Shown one piece after another: positions 1 through 6,407 of a stretch of DNA of 10,180 nt. This DNA is from Lachnospiraceae bacterium (lineage in GTDB: Bacteria > Bacillota > Clostridia > Lachnospirales > Lachnospiraceae), in contig CAADTT010000092.1 in NCBI GenBank assembly GCA_900752065.1, forward strand, positions 1-10,180, in the 5' to 3' direction. The notes below the pieces were generated by a model that was not told the origin of the DNA, made no database searches, and worked only from the letters and a program-made list of their open reading frames with translations. The translations under genes and the position numbers were made by a program. Each line of letters starts with the position of its first letter. Position 1 is the stretch's first letter.

Positions 1-20
1 AGAACATGATTCAAGTGTGA

Positions 21-61
21 GCAGGCTCCATTTTGCGCAGCAAAATCTCCAATGAGCCTGC
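21..61. repeat. Nested inverted repeat (hairpin) in intergenic DNA
   Basis: The outer arms gcaggctc (21-28) and gagcctgc (54-61) are perfect complements. An inner hairpin, attttgc (30-36) with gcaaaat (40-46) and a 3-base loop, sits between them. No T-run follows on the plus strand. The structure could be the terminator of a gene left of the window, a regulatory RNA fold, or part of a dispersed intergenic repeat together with the palindrome at 66-99. No coding frame is credible in 1-120. Confidence 0.6.
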
Positions 62-65
62 GAAT

Positions 66-99
66 GTTACTTTTTACTGGCTAGCCAGTGAAAAGTAAC
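66..99. repeat. 34-bp near-perfect palindrome
   Basis: Bases 66-82 are the reverse complement of 83-99 with one T/G exception (75 against 90), and there is no spacer: the centre is ggctagcc at 79-86. The sequence actggct recurs at 98-104, directly after the palindrome. It lies 43 bases upstream of the -35 box of the tRNA-Val gene and 5 bases after the nested hairpin at 21-61. Its symmetry suggests a dimeric-protein site, a cruciform or a REP/MITE-like intergenic repeat. The copy number elsewhere in the genome is not visible here. Confidence 0.65.
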
Positions 100-141
100 T
101 GGCTGCTTGACTTGTTGCCTGCGGGAATAAAAATAAAACCC

Positions 142-169
142 TTGCATTTTCTGTCAGGAGTGCTATAAT
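142..169 (+). promoter_or_regulatory. Promoter of tRNA-Val
   Basis: A perfect -10 box TATAAT lies at 164-169. A partial -35 box TTGCAT at 142-147 precedes it with a 16-base spacer. The expected start of transcription, about 176, is just upstream of the mature tRNA 5' end at 179, as expected for a strong stable-RNA promoter with a very short leader. Confidence 0.75.
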
Positions 170-178
170 CAGGTATAT

Positions 179-252
179 GGAAGTATAGCTCAGCTGGGAT
201 GAGCGTTCGCCTCACACGCGAAAGGTCATGGGTTCGAGCCCCGTTACTTCCA
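179..252 (+). tRNA. tRNA-Val (anticodon CAC)
   Basis: A full cloverleaf can be drawn. The acceptor stem is GGAAGTA (179-185) with TACTTCC (245-251), all 7 pairs matching. The D arm is GCTC (188-191) with GAGC (201-204). The anticodon stem is TTCGC (206-210) with GCGAA (218-222), around the loop CTCACAC (211-217). The T arm is ATGGG (228-232) with CCCGT (240-244), with loop TTCGAGC. The anticodon CAC (213-215) reads GUG valine codons. The discriminator base is A252. The 3' CCA is not encoded and must be added by tRNA nucleotidyltransferase. A run of eight T residues (253-260) follows immediately and may end transcription, although no separate hairpin precedes it. Confidence 0.95.
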
Positions 253-258
253 TTTTTT

Positions 259-288
259 TTGCACAAATCTGCTGAATCCACATAAGAT
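259..288 (+). promoter_or_regulatory. Possible promoter of the YmaF-family gene
   Basis: TTGCAC (259-264) and TAAGAT (283-288) are separated by 18 bases and lie 30 bases upstream of the start codon at 319. Both boxes are imperfect, and the gene could instead be transcribed from the tRNA promoter by read-through. Weak evidence. Confidence 0.3.
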
Positions 289-318
289 AAAGAGACGACA
301 ACAAGAAAGGAGTCTCTT

Positions 319-690
319 ATGTATAACCAGAATATGTCACACGCATGCGGCTGTGAGAAACAGAAGCATGTGCATGAGGTCGTGGGAAGCACCGCAGCAT
401 CAGATGAGTGCAGAGACTGCCACAATCACCGTTTTTGCACGGTGTCCGGCGAAGCGATCAAGGAAGGCTGCAGCCATGTGCATGAAGTAAAGTTCCGCAC
501 GGATTTTGTAGATGACCATTTTCATGAATTCTGCGGCAAATCCTCTCCCGCCATTGAAGTTGGAGGCGGAAAGCATGTGCATTTTGCAAAAGCATTCACG
601 GACCGTCAGGACGGACACAGACATGAGTTCCAGGTAGCGGCTCTGATTGACAGCCCTCTTGACTTCAAATGCAAACATGAGAAAGCTTAG
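319..690 (+). CDS. YmaF-family His/Cys-rich protein
   Basis: This 123-residue protein matches the YmaF family (PF12788) in its pattern of repeated H-x-H(-E/-F) motifs: HVHE 17-20, HNHRF 35-39, HVHEV 53-57, HFHEF 67-71, HVHF 86-89 and HRHEF 100-104. It also has cysteines at 10, 12, 31, 34, 40, 51, 72 and 118. The 14-19 residue spacing of the motifs suggests an internally repeated fold that binds metal; that is inference, since the family has no established biochemical role. There is no signal peptide or membrane segment, so it is probably cytosolic. The ATG is supported by AGGAG at 308-312, 6 bases upstream. The gene stands alone between tRNA-Val and a terminator hairpin at 719-754, and the next gene is convergent. 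The coding frame is secure and the family assignment fairly sure. Confidence 0.88.
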   Translation: MYNQNMSHACGCEKQKHVHEVVGSTAASDECRDCHNHRFCTVSGEAIKEGCSHVHEVKFRTDFVDDHFHEFCGKSSPAIEVGGGKHVHFAKAFTDRQDGHRHEFQVAALIDSPLDFKCKHEKA

Positions 691-718
691 ATCTTCCCTG
701 TAACAGATTCTCATATTT

Positions 719-754
719 ATGGGAGGGATTGCCTATTTCTGCAGTCCCTCCCAT
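719..754 (+). terminator. Terminator hairpin after the YmaF-family gene
   Basis: A 14-pair stem, ATGGGAGGGATTGC (719-732) with GCAGTCCCTCCCAT (741-754), contains one T-G pair and closes an 8-base loop. It is followed on the plus strand by the T-rich stretch tatttctgt. It begins 28 bases after the stop codon at 690. The convergent esterase gene ends at 774, so the stem may also serve that transcript, but the minus-strand side has no T-run. Confidence 0.75.
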
Positions 755-773
755 TATTTCTGTAAAAAGCAAA

Positions 774-1649
774 TCACTGAAACCGTTCTTTCATCTTCTC
801 CGCTGTCCTGGGCGCTACCACCTTGATATAAGCATTATTTCCAAAATGACATCCCCGGATGGAAGCCGTCAGCCCTGTTCCGTTCACTTCATTAGAATCC
901 GTATCCCTGGGGATTTCTACATAAGTATCTGGATTCCACGCACGATAATGCTCCCAGATCTGCGGGCACTCTCCCTGGGTGTACCAATGGGACACCGTCT
1001 CTATGTTATACCAGATATCCCGGTTCCACTCTCCCTTATAAACTCTCTCCGGAAACGTCTCCTGAAAATAGCAGAAGAAATCTTTTGCCATCGCATCAAA
1101 CCCCTGGATCTGTCCGGCGGAGTTTCCGCTGTCATGCTCTCCCTGAATCCATACCATCCCAAGAAAACGATTTTCTTCATTCATGTTCAACGCATAGGCG
1201 ACTCTATCCTTGATGCCCCGGTAATAAGGCGAGTCCACGCCCCACTGCCAGATTCCGGGTTCCGGGCGAAGTCCCTTCTCATCATACCGTCCCTTTTCTC
1301 CCACGGTAAAGCCAGTTCCGCCGTAGGCACAGGAAATCACTAAAATATCGTAATCCTCCGGGATGACAGCAAGAAGTCTGTCTGCAAGCGGAAGATGGAT
1401 TCCCTTTGTTCCAAGATTCGGGACAGGATTTTCCGGGTTGCTGAAAGGTCGAAGATCCTGATAACTCTGGGCGCACACGCCGAGGGGAATGATCTTCAGG
1501 TTATCCTCCCCGTACAGTCCAAGCTGCCATATCCTGTCTCCGTGAAACTGTTCCAGATAGTCCTCCGGCACATAGGATTCATCATATCCCACCGCATTGG
1601 ACTGACCTGCCACACATAAGATCATGTATTTTTGTTTTTGACGCTCCAT
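774..1649 (-). CDS. SGNH-type carbohydrate (sialate O-acetylesterase-like) esterase
   Basis: The 291-residue product resembles the SASA family (PF03629) of SGNH-fold carbohydrate acetylesterases, which remove O-acetyl groups from sialic acid or acetylated glycans. Residues 14-19 read AGQSNA, placing the nucleophile at Ser17. WIQGEHD at 167-173 matches the W-x-Q-G-E-x-D block of the family. His268, in GCHFG, is the likely catalytic base close to the C-terminus. There is no signal peptide or membrane segment, so the enzyme should act in the cytosol, presumably on imported sugars. The ATG at 1649 has GGAGG 8 bases upstream (1658-1662). The gene lies 90 bases downstream of the alpha/beta-hydrolase gene on the same strand, and no strong terminator separates them, so they may be co-transcribed. 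Its real substrate cannot be read from the sequence; other acyl esters are possible. Confidence 0.85.
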   Translation of the reverse strand: MERQKQKYMILCVAGQSNAVGYDESYVPEDYLEQFHGDRIWQLGLYGEDNLKIIPLGVCAQSYQDLRPFSNPENPVPNLGTKGIHLPLADRLLAVIPEDYDILVISCAYGGTGFTVGEKGRYDEKGLRPEPGIWQWGVDSPYYRGIKDRVAYALNMNEENRFLGMVWIQGEHDSGNSAGQIQGFDAMAKDFFCYFQETFPERVYKGEWNRDIWYNIETVSHWYTQGECPQIWEHYRAWNPDTYVEIPRDTDSNEVNGTGLTASIRGCHFGNNAYIKVVAPRTAEKMKERFQ

Positions 1650-1739
1650 TATCGCTTCCTCCTTGTTTTCTATGGTAAATCCATTCTGATACTTTCTCTC
1701 GTTGAAAGTTATCGGATCTGACCGTTCGTCCCGGTACTC

Positions 1740-2555
1740 CTATAAATTTTTGAGCCAAGTCTCCGCCAGCATAATCCACGATTGACATTCCTTCTGATAG
1801 CACTGCCTCTTTGTATTGTCCGTCAGCTCATTTGCCAGCGACAGACCATGTCCGCCCTTCTCATAGAGATGAAACTCCACCGGAATCTTATGCTTCAGCA
1901 AAGCCTGCACCCAGAGCATAGAATTCTCCACAGGAACCGTATCGTCTGCAAAGGTATGCCAGAGAAAGGTCTTCGGAGTCTGCGCCCCCACCTGCTCCTC
2001 CAGAGCCACCTTCTCAAGCAGCTCTTTTGAAGGATTTTCACCCAGAAGATTCCGGAAACTACCCTCATGCCAGTACGCTTCCTTCGAAGTGATTACCGGA
2101 TAGCCCAAAAGCAGCCCGTTCGGGCGCAGCAGCTCCGCCTTACATCCGATGGCATCCGCCACAAAAGGCTCATTCCAGAACACTCCATAGCTGGCAGCCA
2201 AATGTCCCCCTGCGGAAAATCCCATCACAACGATCCTGCCACTGTCAATGTGCCATTCCTTTGCACGCTCCCTCAGAATGGAGACTGCTCTCGCCGTTTC
2301 GGTCAGGGCAACCGGAAAATGTGCCGGAGCCACGGAATACCAGAGAACTGCCGTATGAAAGCCCATGCTCATCAACCGCACCGCTACAACCTCCGCCTCT
2401 CTGTCCGTTGTCCTGTGGTAGCCCCCGCCCGGGCAGATCAGGATCACAGGGCGCTCGTCAATCGGTATCTCCTCTGTATGGTCCCAAAAGTACGTACACA
2501 TTCTTGCATATGCTTCAGAACCTTTTTCCTGTATCGGTATCGTCTCATGAATCAC
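1740..2555 (-). CDS. Alpha/beta-hydrolase, acetyl-esterase-like
   Basis: This is a cytosolic alpha/beta-hydrolase of the esterase/lipase type (BD-FAE or Abhydrolase_3 like), of a kind often acting as a carbohydrate acetyl or feruloyl esterase. With the start chosen here it has 271 residues. An oxyanion-hole motif PGGGY lies at 42-46 and the nucleophile elbow GFSAGG at 112-117 (Ser114). Asp204/205 in ADDTVP is the likely acid and His236 in GGHG the base. The frame extends upstream to a GTG at 2588 (282 residues), but that start has no ribosome site. The GTG at 2555 has AGGAGG 9 bases upstream (2565-2570), which would otherwise lie inside the coding region. The resulting N-terminus MIHETIPI suits the family. 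The next gene in the direction of transcription encodes a second esterase, so the pair may de-esterify glycans. Substrate unknown. Confidence 0.82.
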   Translation of the reverse strand: MIHETIPIQEKGSEAYARMCTYFWDHTEEIPIDERPVILICPGGGYHRTTDREAEVVAVRLMSMGFHTAVLWYSVAPAHFPVALTETARAVSILRERAKEWHIDSGRIVVMGFSAGGHLAASYGVFWNEPFVADAIGCKAELLRPNGLLLGYPVITSKEAYWHEGSFRNLLGENPSKELLEKVALEEQVGAQTPKTFLWHTFADDTVPVENSMLWVQALLKHKIPVEFHLYEKGGHGLSLANELTDNTKRQCYQKECQSWIMLAETWLKNL

Positions 2556-2564
2556 CGGTTCTCT

Positions 2565-2570
2565 CCTCCT
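2565..2570 (-). promoter_or_regulatory. Ribosome binding site that decides the hydrolase start
   Basis: AGGAGG, within aaaaaaggaggag on the minus strand, lies 9 bases before the GTG at 2555. The upstream alternative GTG at 2588 is preceded only by gagctttt, which does not match the anti-Shine-Dalgarno sequence. The start at 2555 is therefore preferred. Confidence 0.7.
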
Positions 2571-2607
2571 TTTTTCATCCGCTTTCACAAAAGCTCAGAT
2601 TACTATA

Positions 2608-2635
2608 TTACAGTTCACCCTCGGCTGAACTGTAA
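2608..2635. promoter_or_regulatory. Perfect 10-bp dyad: operator or terminator
   Basis: TTACAGTTCA (2608-2617) and TGAACTGTAA (2626-2635) are exact complements around an 8-base centre. It lies just past the histidine kinase stop (2642) and upstream of the hydrolase start (2555). A -10-like TATAGT occurs on the minus strand at 2602-2607, next to the dyad, which would cover the -35 region; this favours an operator. As a terminator of the kinase operon it would be weak, because no T-run follows on the minus strand. Confidence 0.5.
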
Positions 2636-2641
2636 CTTATT

Positions 2642-3661
2642 TTACTCCATGATTCTGGAAAATGAAAGTATTATCTCAAATCCCTCCTGCCATTTTGAAT
2701 TTACTTCCAGACCGATCTTCATATCATCTGCCGCTGCCTTTGCCAGATACAGGCCCATCCCTGTAGCCTTTTTTCTTTCCATTCCGGTATCCCCCGTAAA
2801 GCCCTTTTCAAAGAGGAAGGGCAGGTCGCAGCTTCGTACACCAATCCCATTATCCCGAACATGAAGAAAGACCGCTTCCTCTCTCTCCTCTGCCAGTAGA
2901 GAAATCTGCGGTATCTCTGTATTTTTACAGTATTTCACAGCATTGCTGATGATCTGGCTCAGAAGAAAATCCAGTCCCCGCCTGTCGGAAAATACCGTCA
3001 GGCCCTTTGTTTCACAGGTCACCTGCACGCCCTTTTCCTCCAGCAGCGGCTCATAATTTTCCAGAACCTCCCTGCAGCACTCTGACAGCTTCATCCTCTC
3101 AAACAGATAATCCTTCCTGCCGCCCTTCAGCCTGGCATAGTAAAGCATCTGATTCACGGATTCCTGCATCTGGTTTCTGATATAGTCCATTTTGCGGCAC
3201 ACCGTCCGGGGCAGTTCTTCCCGGCGGTTGTCCAGCAGAAAAGTCAGCAGGGATATGGGCGTCTTGATCTCATGCGCCCAGACCTCCACATATTCTTCAT
3301 AATCCTTCAACTGACAGGACATTTTTTTCTGCATCTCCTGTTCCCTTCGCAGGCGCCGCCCCGTCTGCCCGATCAATTCTCTCTCCAAAGGGCTAAAAAG
3401 CTGCAGGATCTCCTGTTCCCGCTCCGCATCCGGCATGTCAAGAAATGCCAGAAATGCCCGTTCCCGCCTCTTTTCTCTCCGGCAGATTCCCCAAAGCACT
3501 GCCAGAAACAGCAGACAGGAACTTAAAAACAGTACCCCTGACAACACAAAAAAGGCTCTGACATCTGCCAGCCACAGCGTCAGGGCAGCCATTCCGTCTG
3601 TCAGCAGGAGCAGGAAAAGCCAGATGGCATGTTTCTGAACATATTTAACATACTGTTTCAT
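2642..3661 (-). CDS. Intramembrane-sensing histidine kinase (BceS-like)
   Basis: A 339-residue sensor kinase. Two hydrophobic segments at about 12-31 and 37-58 are joined by only a few outside residues, so it has no extracellular sensor domain. A linker with coiled-coil character (about 60-120) leads to the dimerisation/phosphoacceptor site WAHEIKTPI, with His130. The ATPase domain shows an N box (Asn240 in IISNAVKY), a G1 box DNGIGV (270-275) and a G2 box TGMGLYLAKA (300-309). This design and length fit BceS-type kinases, which do not bind antibiotics themselves but respond to a partner ABC transporter in the membrane. The start codon lies within the end of the regulator gene, with a 17-base overlap, and has AGGAGG 5 bases upstream, indicating translational coupling. 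It should phosphorylate that regulator. The inducing compound is unknown. Confidence 0.92.
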   Translation of the reverse strand: MKQYVKYVQKHAIWLFLLLLTDGMAALTLWLADVRAFFVLSGVLFLSSCLLFLAVLWGICRREKRRERAFLAFLDMPDAEREQEILQLFSPLERELIGQTGRRLRREQEMQKKMSCQLKDYEEYVEVWAHEIKTPISLLTFLLDNRREELPRTVCRKMDYIRNQMQESVNQMLYYARLKGGRKDYLFERMKLSECCREVLENYEPLLEEKGVQVTCETKGLTVFSDRRGLDFLLSQIISNAVKYCKNTEIPQISLLAEEREEAVFLHVRDNGIGVRSCDLPFLFEKGFTGDTGMERKKATGMGLYLAKAAADDMKIGLEVNSKWQEGFEIILSFSRIME

Positions 3662-4337
3662 CTTCCCCTCCTTTTGCCGTCATACGGTATCCTTCTCCCC
3701 GGACAGGCTCGATTCGCTGACAGATTCCCAGATTTTTCATCGTCTTTTTCAACCGGGTCAGATTTACCTGAAGCGCATTTTCATCAATGTATTCCGCCGT
3801 TCCCCACAGGGTGCGGCACAGCTCGTCTCTCGAAACGGTCTCCTCCCTGTGCATCAAAAATACCTTTAAAAGCTTTCCCTGATTTTTGGGAAGGACCGTC
3901 GATCGGTTCTGGATATACAGGGTATAGGTCTGTCCATCCAGCAAAAATCCCGGTCCTTCCAGCAGATTTGTCCGCCCCTCATACCGGCGCAGAAGATTGA
4001 GGGTCCTGGCCAGAAGCCGTTCCTTCCGGCAGGGCTTTGTCAGATATTCGTCTGCCCCCAGTTCCAGAGCCTGCAGCTCATCCCTCATCTGATCCCGTGA
4101 GGTCAGCACCAGTACGGGAATCGCGTTTTTCTTTTTCAGTTCCCGGCAGATCTGAAATCCGCTGGTCCCCGGCAGGTTCAGATCCAGCAGAACCAGTCCG
4201 GGCGCTGCATTTAAAATCTTCTGCGGTGCATGTTCAAAATCTGTCACTGCCTCCACCTCATAGCCTGCTTTCTGAAAAATTTCTTCCAGCTCTTCCCGCA
4301 TAAAGGGTTCATCTTCCACGATGACGATTTTCTTCAT
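3645..4337 (-). CDS. OmpR-family response regulator (BceR-like)
   Basis: The 230-residue protein has a receiver domain (about 1-115) with the acidic pair Glu8/Asp9, phosphoacceptor Asp52 in LLDLNLPG, Thr79/Ser80 and Lys101 in YLTKP. A winged-helix DNA-binding domain (about 130-221) follows, ending in the typical EPVRGEGYRM. It overlaps the kinase gene by 17 bases and starts 21 bases after the permease stop, so all four genes form one transcript. The site before its ATG is a G-rich ggggga rather than a clean AGGAGG, so expression may depend on coupling to the permease gene. By analogy with BceR it would bind as a dimer upstream of the transporter gene and activate it; the imperfect dyad at 7232-7248 is a candidate site. 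Function by family is well supported; target genes are inferred. Confidence 0.93.
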   Translation of the reverse strand: MKKIVIVEDEPFMREELEEIFQKAGYEVEAVTDFEHAPQKILNAAPGLVLLDLNLPGTSGFQICRELKKKNAIPVLVLTSRDQMRDELQALELGADEYLTKPCRKERLLARTLNLLRRYEGRTNLLEGPGFLLDGQTYTLYIQNRSTVLPKNQGKLLKVFLMHREETVSRDELCRTLWGTAEYIDENALQVNLTRLKKTMKNLGICQRIEPVRGEGYRMTAKGGEDETVC

Positions 4338-4358
4338 GACAGTCTTCCCCCGATTCTC

Positions 4359-6407
4359 CTATTCTTCCCTCTCCGGCTCCGCCAAAGCCAGAATGTGACG
4401 CTCTCCGGCTCTGATAACTGCCCTCAGATAACACCATTCTACCACACAGAGAAAGAAAAGCATAGCGGCAGCTATGACCAGTATACCGGAAGTTTCGCTC
4501 TGCACCTCCGGCGGCAGCATTCCCCGGCACAGCGCCTGAATACCAAACAGACTGCTGATCACAGCCACCAGAATGGGAATCCCAAAATACCACCGGATCT
4601 GTCGTCCGGAAGCCTCGCATAAATCCTCACAGGTGCTCCCCAGCCGGAGCAGCGTCCGGTAACGCTGGCCTGTCTTTTTCTGCTGCATCAGAAACTGAAC
4701 TCCCAGCATCGTGTTTGCGATGATCAGGAATATAACTGCCAGATACAGCGTAAGATAGCTGGCAGCGACCACATAGAAGAGCTGACGGCCTATATTCTGC
4801 AGATAGCTCTCATACTCCAGTCCCGTATCCTCCAGCCTTTCATTTACCTGCGTGATCGCCTGCATCAGACCCTGACCCTCCAGAAGCTCCGGTGCCAGAA
4901 CTGCATCCCAATAGATCTCATAGTCCCCTGCTGTCAGATATTCGAACACTTCATCCTCTACGATCAGTGCAAAGGACAGGGTGATGGAGCTATCCACCAC
5001 CAGATTTCTCGTCTGTACCTCCCCTGTCAGGTGCAGCTTTTTCCCTGCTGCATCCACTTCCGGCTTCTGATTCAGTATTCTCTCCATAATCGCCTTTCCC
5101 CCGGCGCTGATAAACTCGCTGTCCATATAGACAGCCGCCTCTCCCGGTAAAAGAGAGATTTCCTCCTCTCCGGCGATATGCAGAAGCTCATTGTAACCGG
5201 AGAGAGAAATGATATGAGGATAATCTGCATACTGCAGGATGCTTTTCAGCGCATCCCCCTCTTCCGAAATCTCCTCCTGCTCCAGAAGCTCCATAACTCC
5301 CTTCCGTTCCAGCTTTTCCGACCCGTTTCCCACCCGGATATAGCCTGTCTTCATCTGGAATAACGTTCCGAAGCAGTTCCGTACACCGGATCGCTCCAGA
5401 ATTTCTTCCACATCCTCCCCATACCAGGCGGAAAATGTATAGTCCAGCGTGTGCGTCTCCCTGCTGCCATAGCTCCAGGAGGTTGCCACACCAAAGCCGA
5501 AGCAGCACAGCGCTGCCAGAATCAGCAGAGAACTGACTGCCAGGGAAGCCGGCTGATGAATCACATATTCTTCAAGCTGCCGGAAGCAGAAGACATGAAG
5601 ACCGCTCTTTTTTCCATAATGCCGTGCAAGGAATCCAAGAGCCGCCCGCAGCCCGAAAAACACGAGAAAGGTCCCCGCCAGCCCGGACACCATCGTCATG
5701 GCCATCCTTCCGACTCCGCCCCAGGAAAATCCCTGGATTGCCATACCGTAAGCTGCCCCCAGAAGAACCACACCGGTGAACAGCTCTGCGGCAGAAATCC
5801 CCGCAGGAATCCGCTTTTTCATGCCGCGTGGTTCCGGCGTGAGCAGCTTTCTGATTTCCATACGGGAGATTCTTCCGCTCAGAAGGATAAAGGCGGCCAG
5901 CTTTATGAGCAGAAAGCCTGCTGCCGTCCCCAGCACCGCCTCCCCGGAAAATGCTGTCTGATGCCCCAGGATTCCAAGTCCCACCAGCCTTGCCGTGATC
6001 AGGCTGACCAGCTCGGCGATCAGCACTGCCGCCGGGATGCCGGCAGCCAATGACAGCAGGCTGCTCCACAGATCCTCTGCCAGCAGCATCCAGAAAAGTC
6101 TGGATCTCCTCATTCCCAGCATCAGACAAACCCCAAACTCATGCTGCCTGCGCTCCAGTTGATATCTGCTGGCAAAGTATACCAGAAAAAACAGGATGAA
6201 AAGCGTTATTCCATAGAAGACCGGAATCATCAGCAGCAGCTTGTTTACCGCATCGCTCTCCATTTTCTTCAGAAAGATCATCACATCCAGCCGGGAAAGG
6301 GACAGGATCATGTAAAAAGCCACAATGACAATCAGCAGGGATACGAAAAACAGTCCGTTTTCTTTCCGGCTGCGCCTGCTGTTTTTTCTCACCAGATCAA
6401 AGAACAT
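4359..6407 (-). CDS. BceB-like ABC transporter permease (FtsX family, 10 TM)
   Basis: A large membrane protein (682 residues from the ATG at 6407) with the layout of peptide-antibiotic-detoxifying permeases. There are two TM segments near the N-terminus (about 19-39 and 58-80) with a QLERRQHEFG segment after them, four more by about residue 260, and a seventh at 286-309. An outside domain of roughly 230 residues follows, then three C-terminal TM segments (about 543-573, 608-625 and 640-660). In BceB-type proteins the large outside domain is tied to substrate recognition and signalling to the kinase. The frame extends two codons to a GTG at 6413, but the ATG is preferred: it sits 7 bases after AGGAGGG (6415-6421) and gives the usual N-terminus MFFDLVRKN. 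It overlaps the ATPase gene end by 11 bases. The substrate (a bacitracin-like or lantibiotic-like peptide) is not identifiable. Confidence 0.92.
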   Translation of the reverse strand: MFFDLVRKNSRRSRKENGLFFVSLLIVIVAFYMILSLSRLDVMIFLKKMESDAVNKLLLMIPVFYGITLFILFFLVYFASRYQLERRQHEFGVCLMLGMRRSRLFWMLLAEDLWSSLLSLAAGIPAAVLIAELVSLITARLVGLGILGHQTAFSGEAVLGTAAGFLLIKLAAFILLSGRISRMEIRKLLTPEPRGMKKRIPAGISAAELFTGVVLLGAAYGMAIQGFSWGGVGRMAMTMVSGLAGTFLVFFGLRAALGFLARHYGKKSGLHVFCFRQLEEYVIHQPASLAVSSLLILAALCCFGFGVATSWSYGSRETHTLDYTFSAWYGEDVEEILERSGVRNCFGTLFQMKTGYIRVGNGSEKLERKGVMELLEQEEISEEGDALKSILQYADYPHIISLSGYNELLHIAGEEEISLLPGEAAVYMDSEFISAGGKAIMERILNQKPEVDAAGKKLHLTGEVQTRNLVVDSSITLSFALIVEDEVFEYLTAGDYEIYWDAVLAPELLEGQGLMQAITQVNERLEDTGLEYESYLQNIGRQLFYVVAASYLTLYLAVIFLIIANTMLGVQFLMQQKKTGQRYRTLLRLGSTCEDLCEASGRQIRWYFGIPILVAVISSLFGIQALCRGMLPPEVQSETSGILVIAAAMLFFLCVVEWCYLRAVIRAGERHILALAEPEREE

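Noticed and set aside
81..425. Minus-strand 114-residue open frame across the tRNA
   Set aside because: Its middle reads NGARTHDLSRVRRTLIPAEL, the well-known false translation of the strand opposite a tRNA gene; it also overlaps the YmaF-family gene.
1689..1712. Short hairpin actttc/gaaagt between the two esterase genes
   Set aside because: The stem is only 6 bp and lacks a T-run on the minus strand, so it is too weak to call a terminator.
2067..2864. Plus-strand 265-residue open frame
   Set aside because: It runs opposite the hydrolase and kinase genes, is rich in Pro, Arg, Ser and His as expected for antisense of these genes, and has no ribosome site.
4309..4620. Minus-strand 103-residue frame between permease and regulator
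   Set aside because: It lies inside the 3' end of the permease gene in another frame, has no ribosome site and no recognisable sequence pattern.
5451..6053. Plus-strand 200-residue open frame within the permease gene
   Set aside because: It is antisense to hydrophobic permease codons; the composition is low-complexity polar and there is no start signal.
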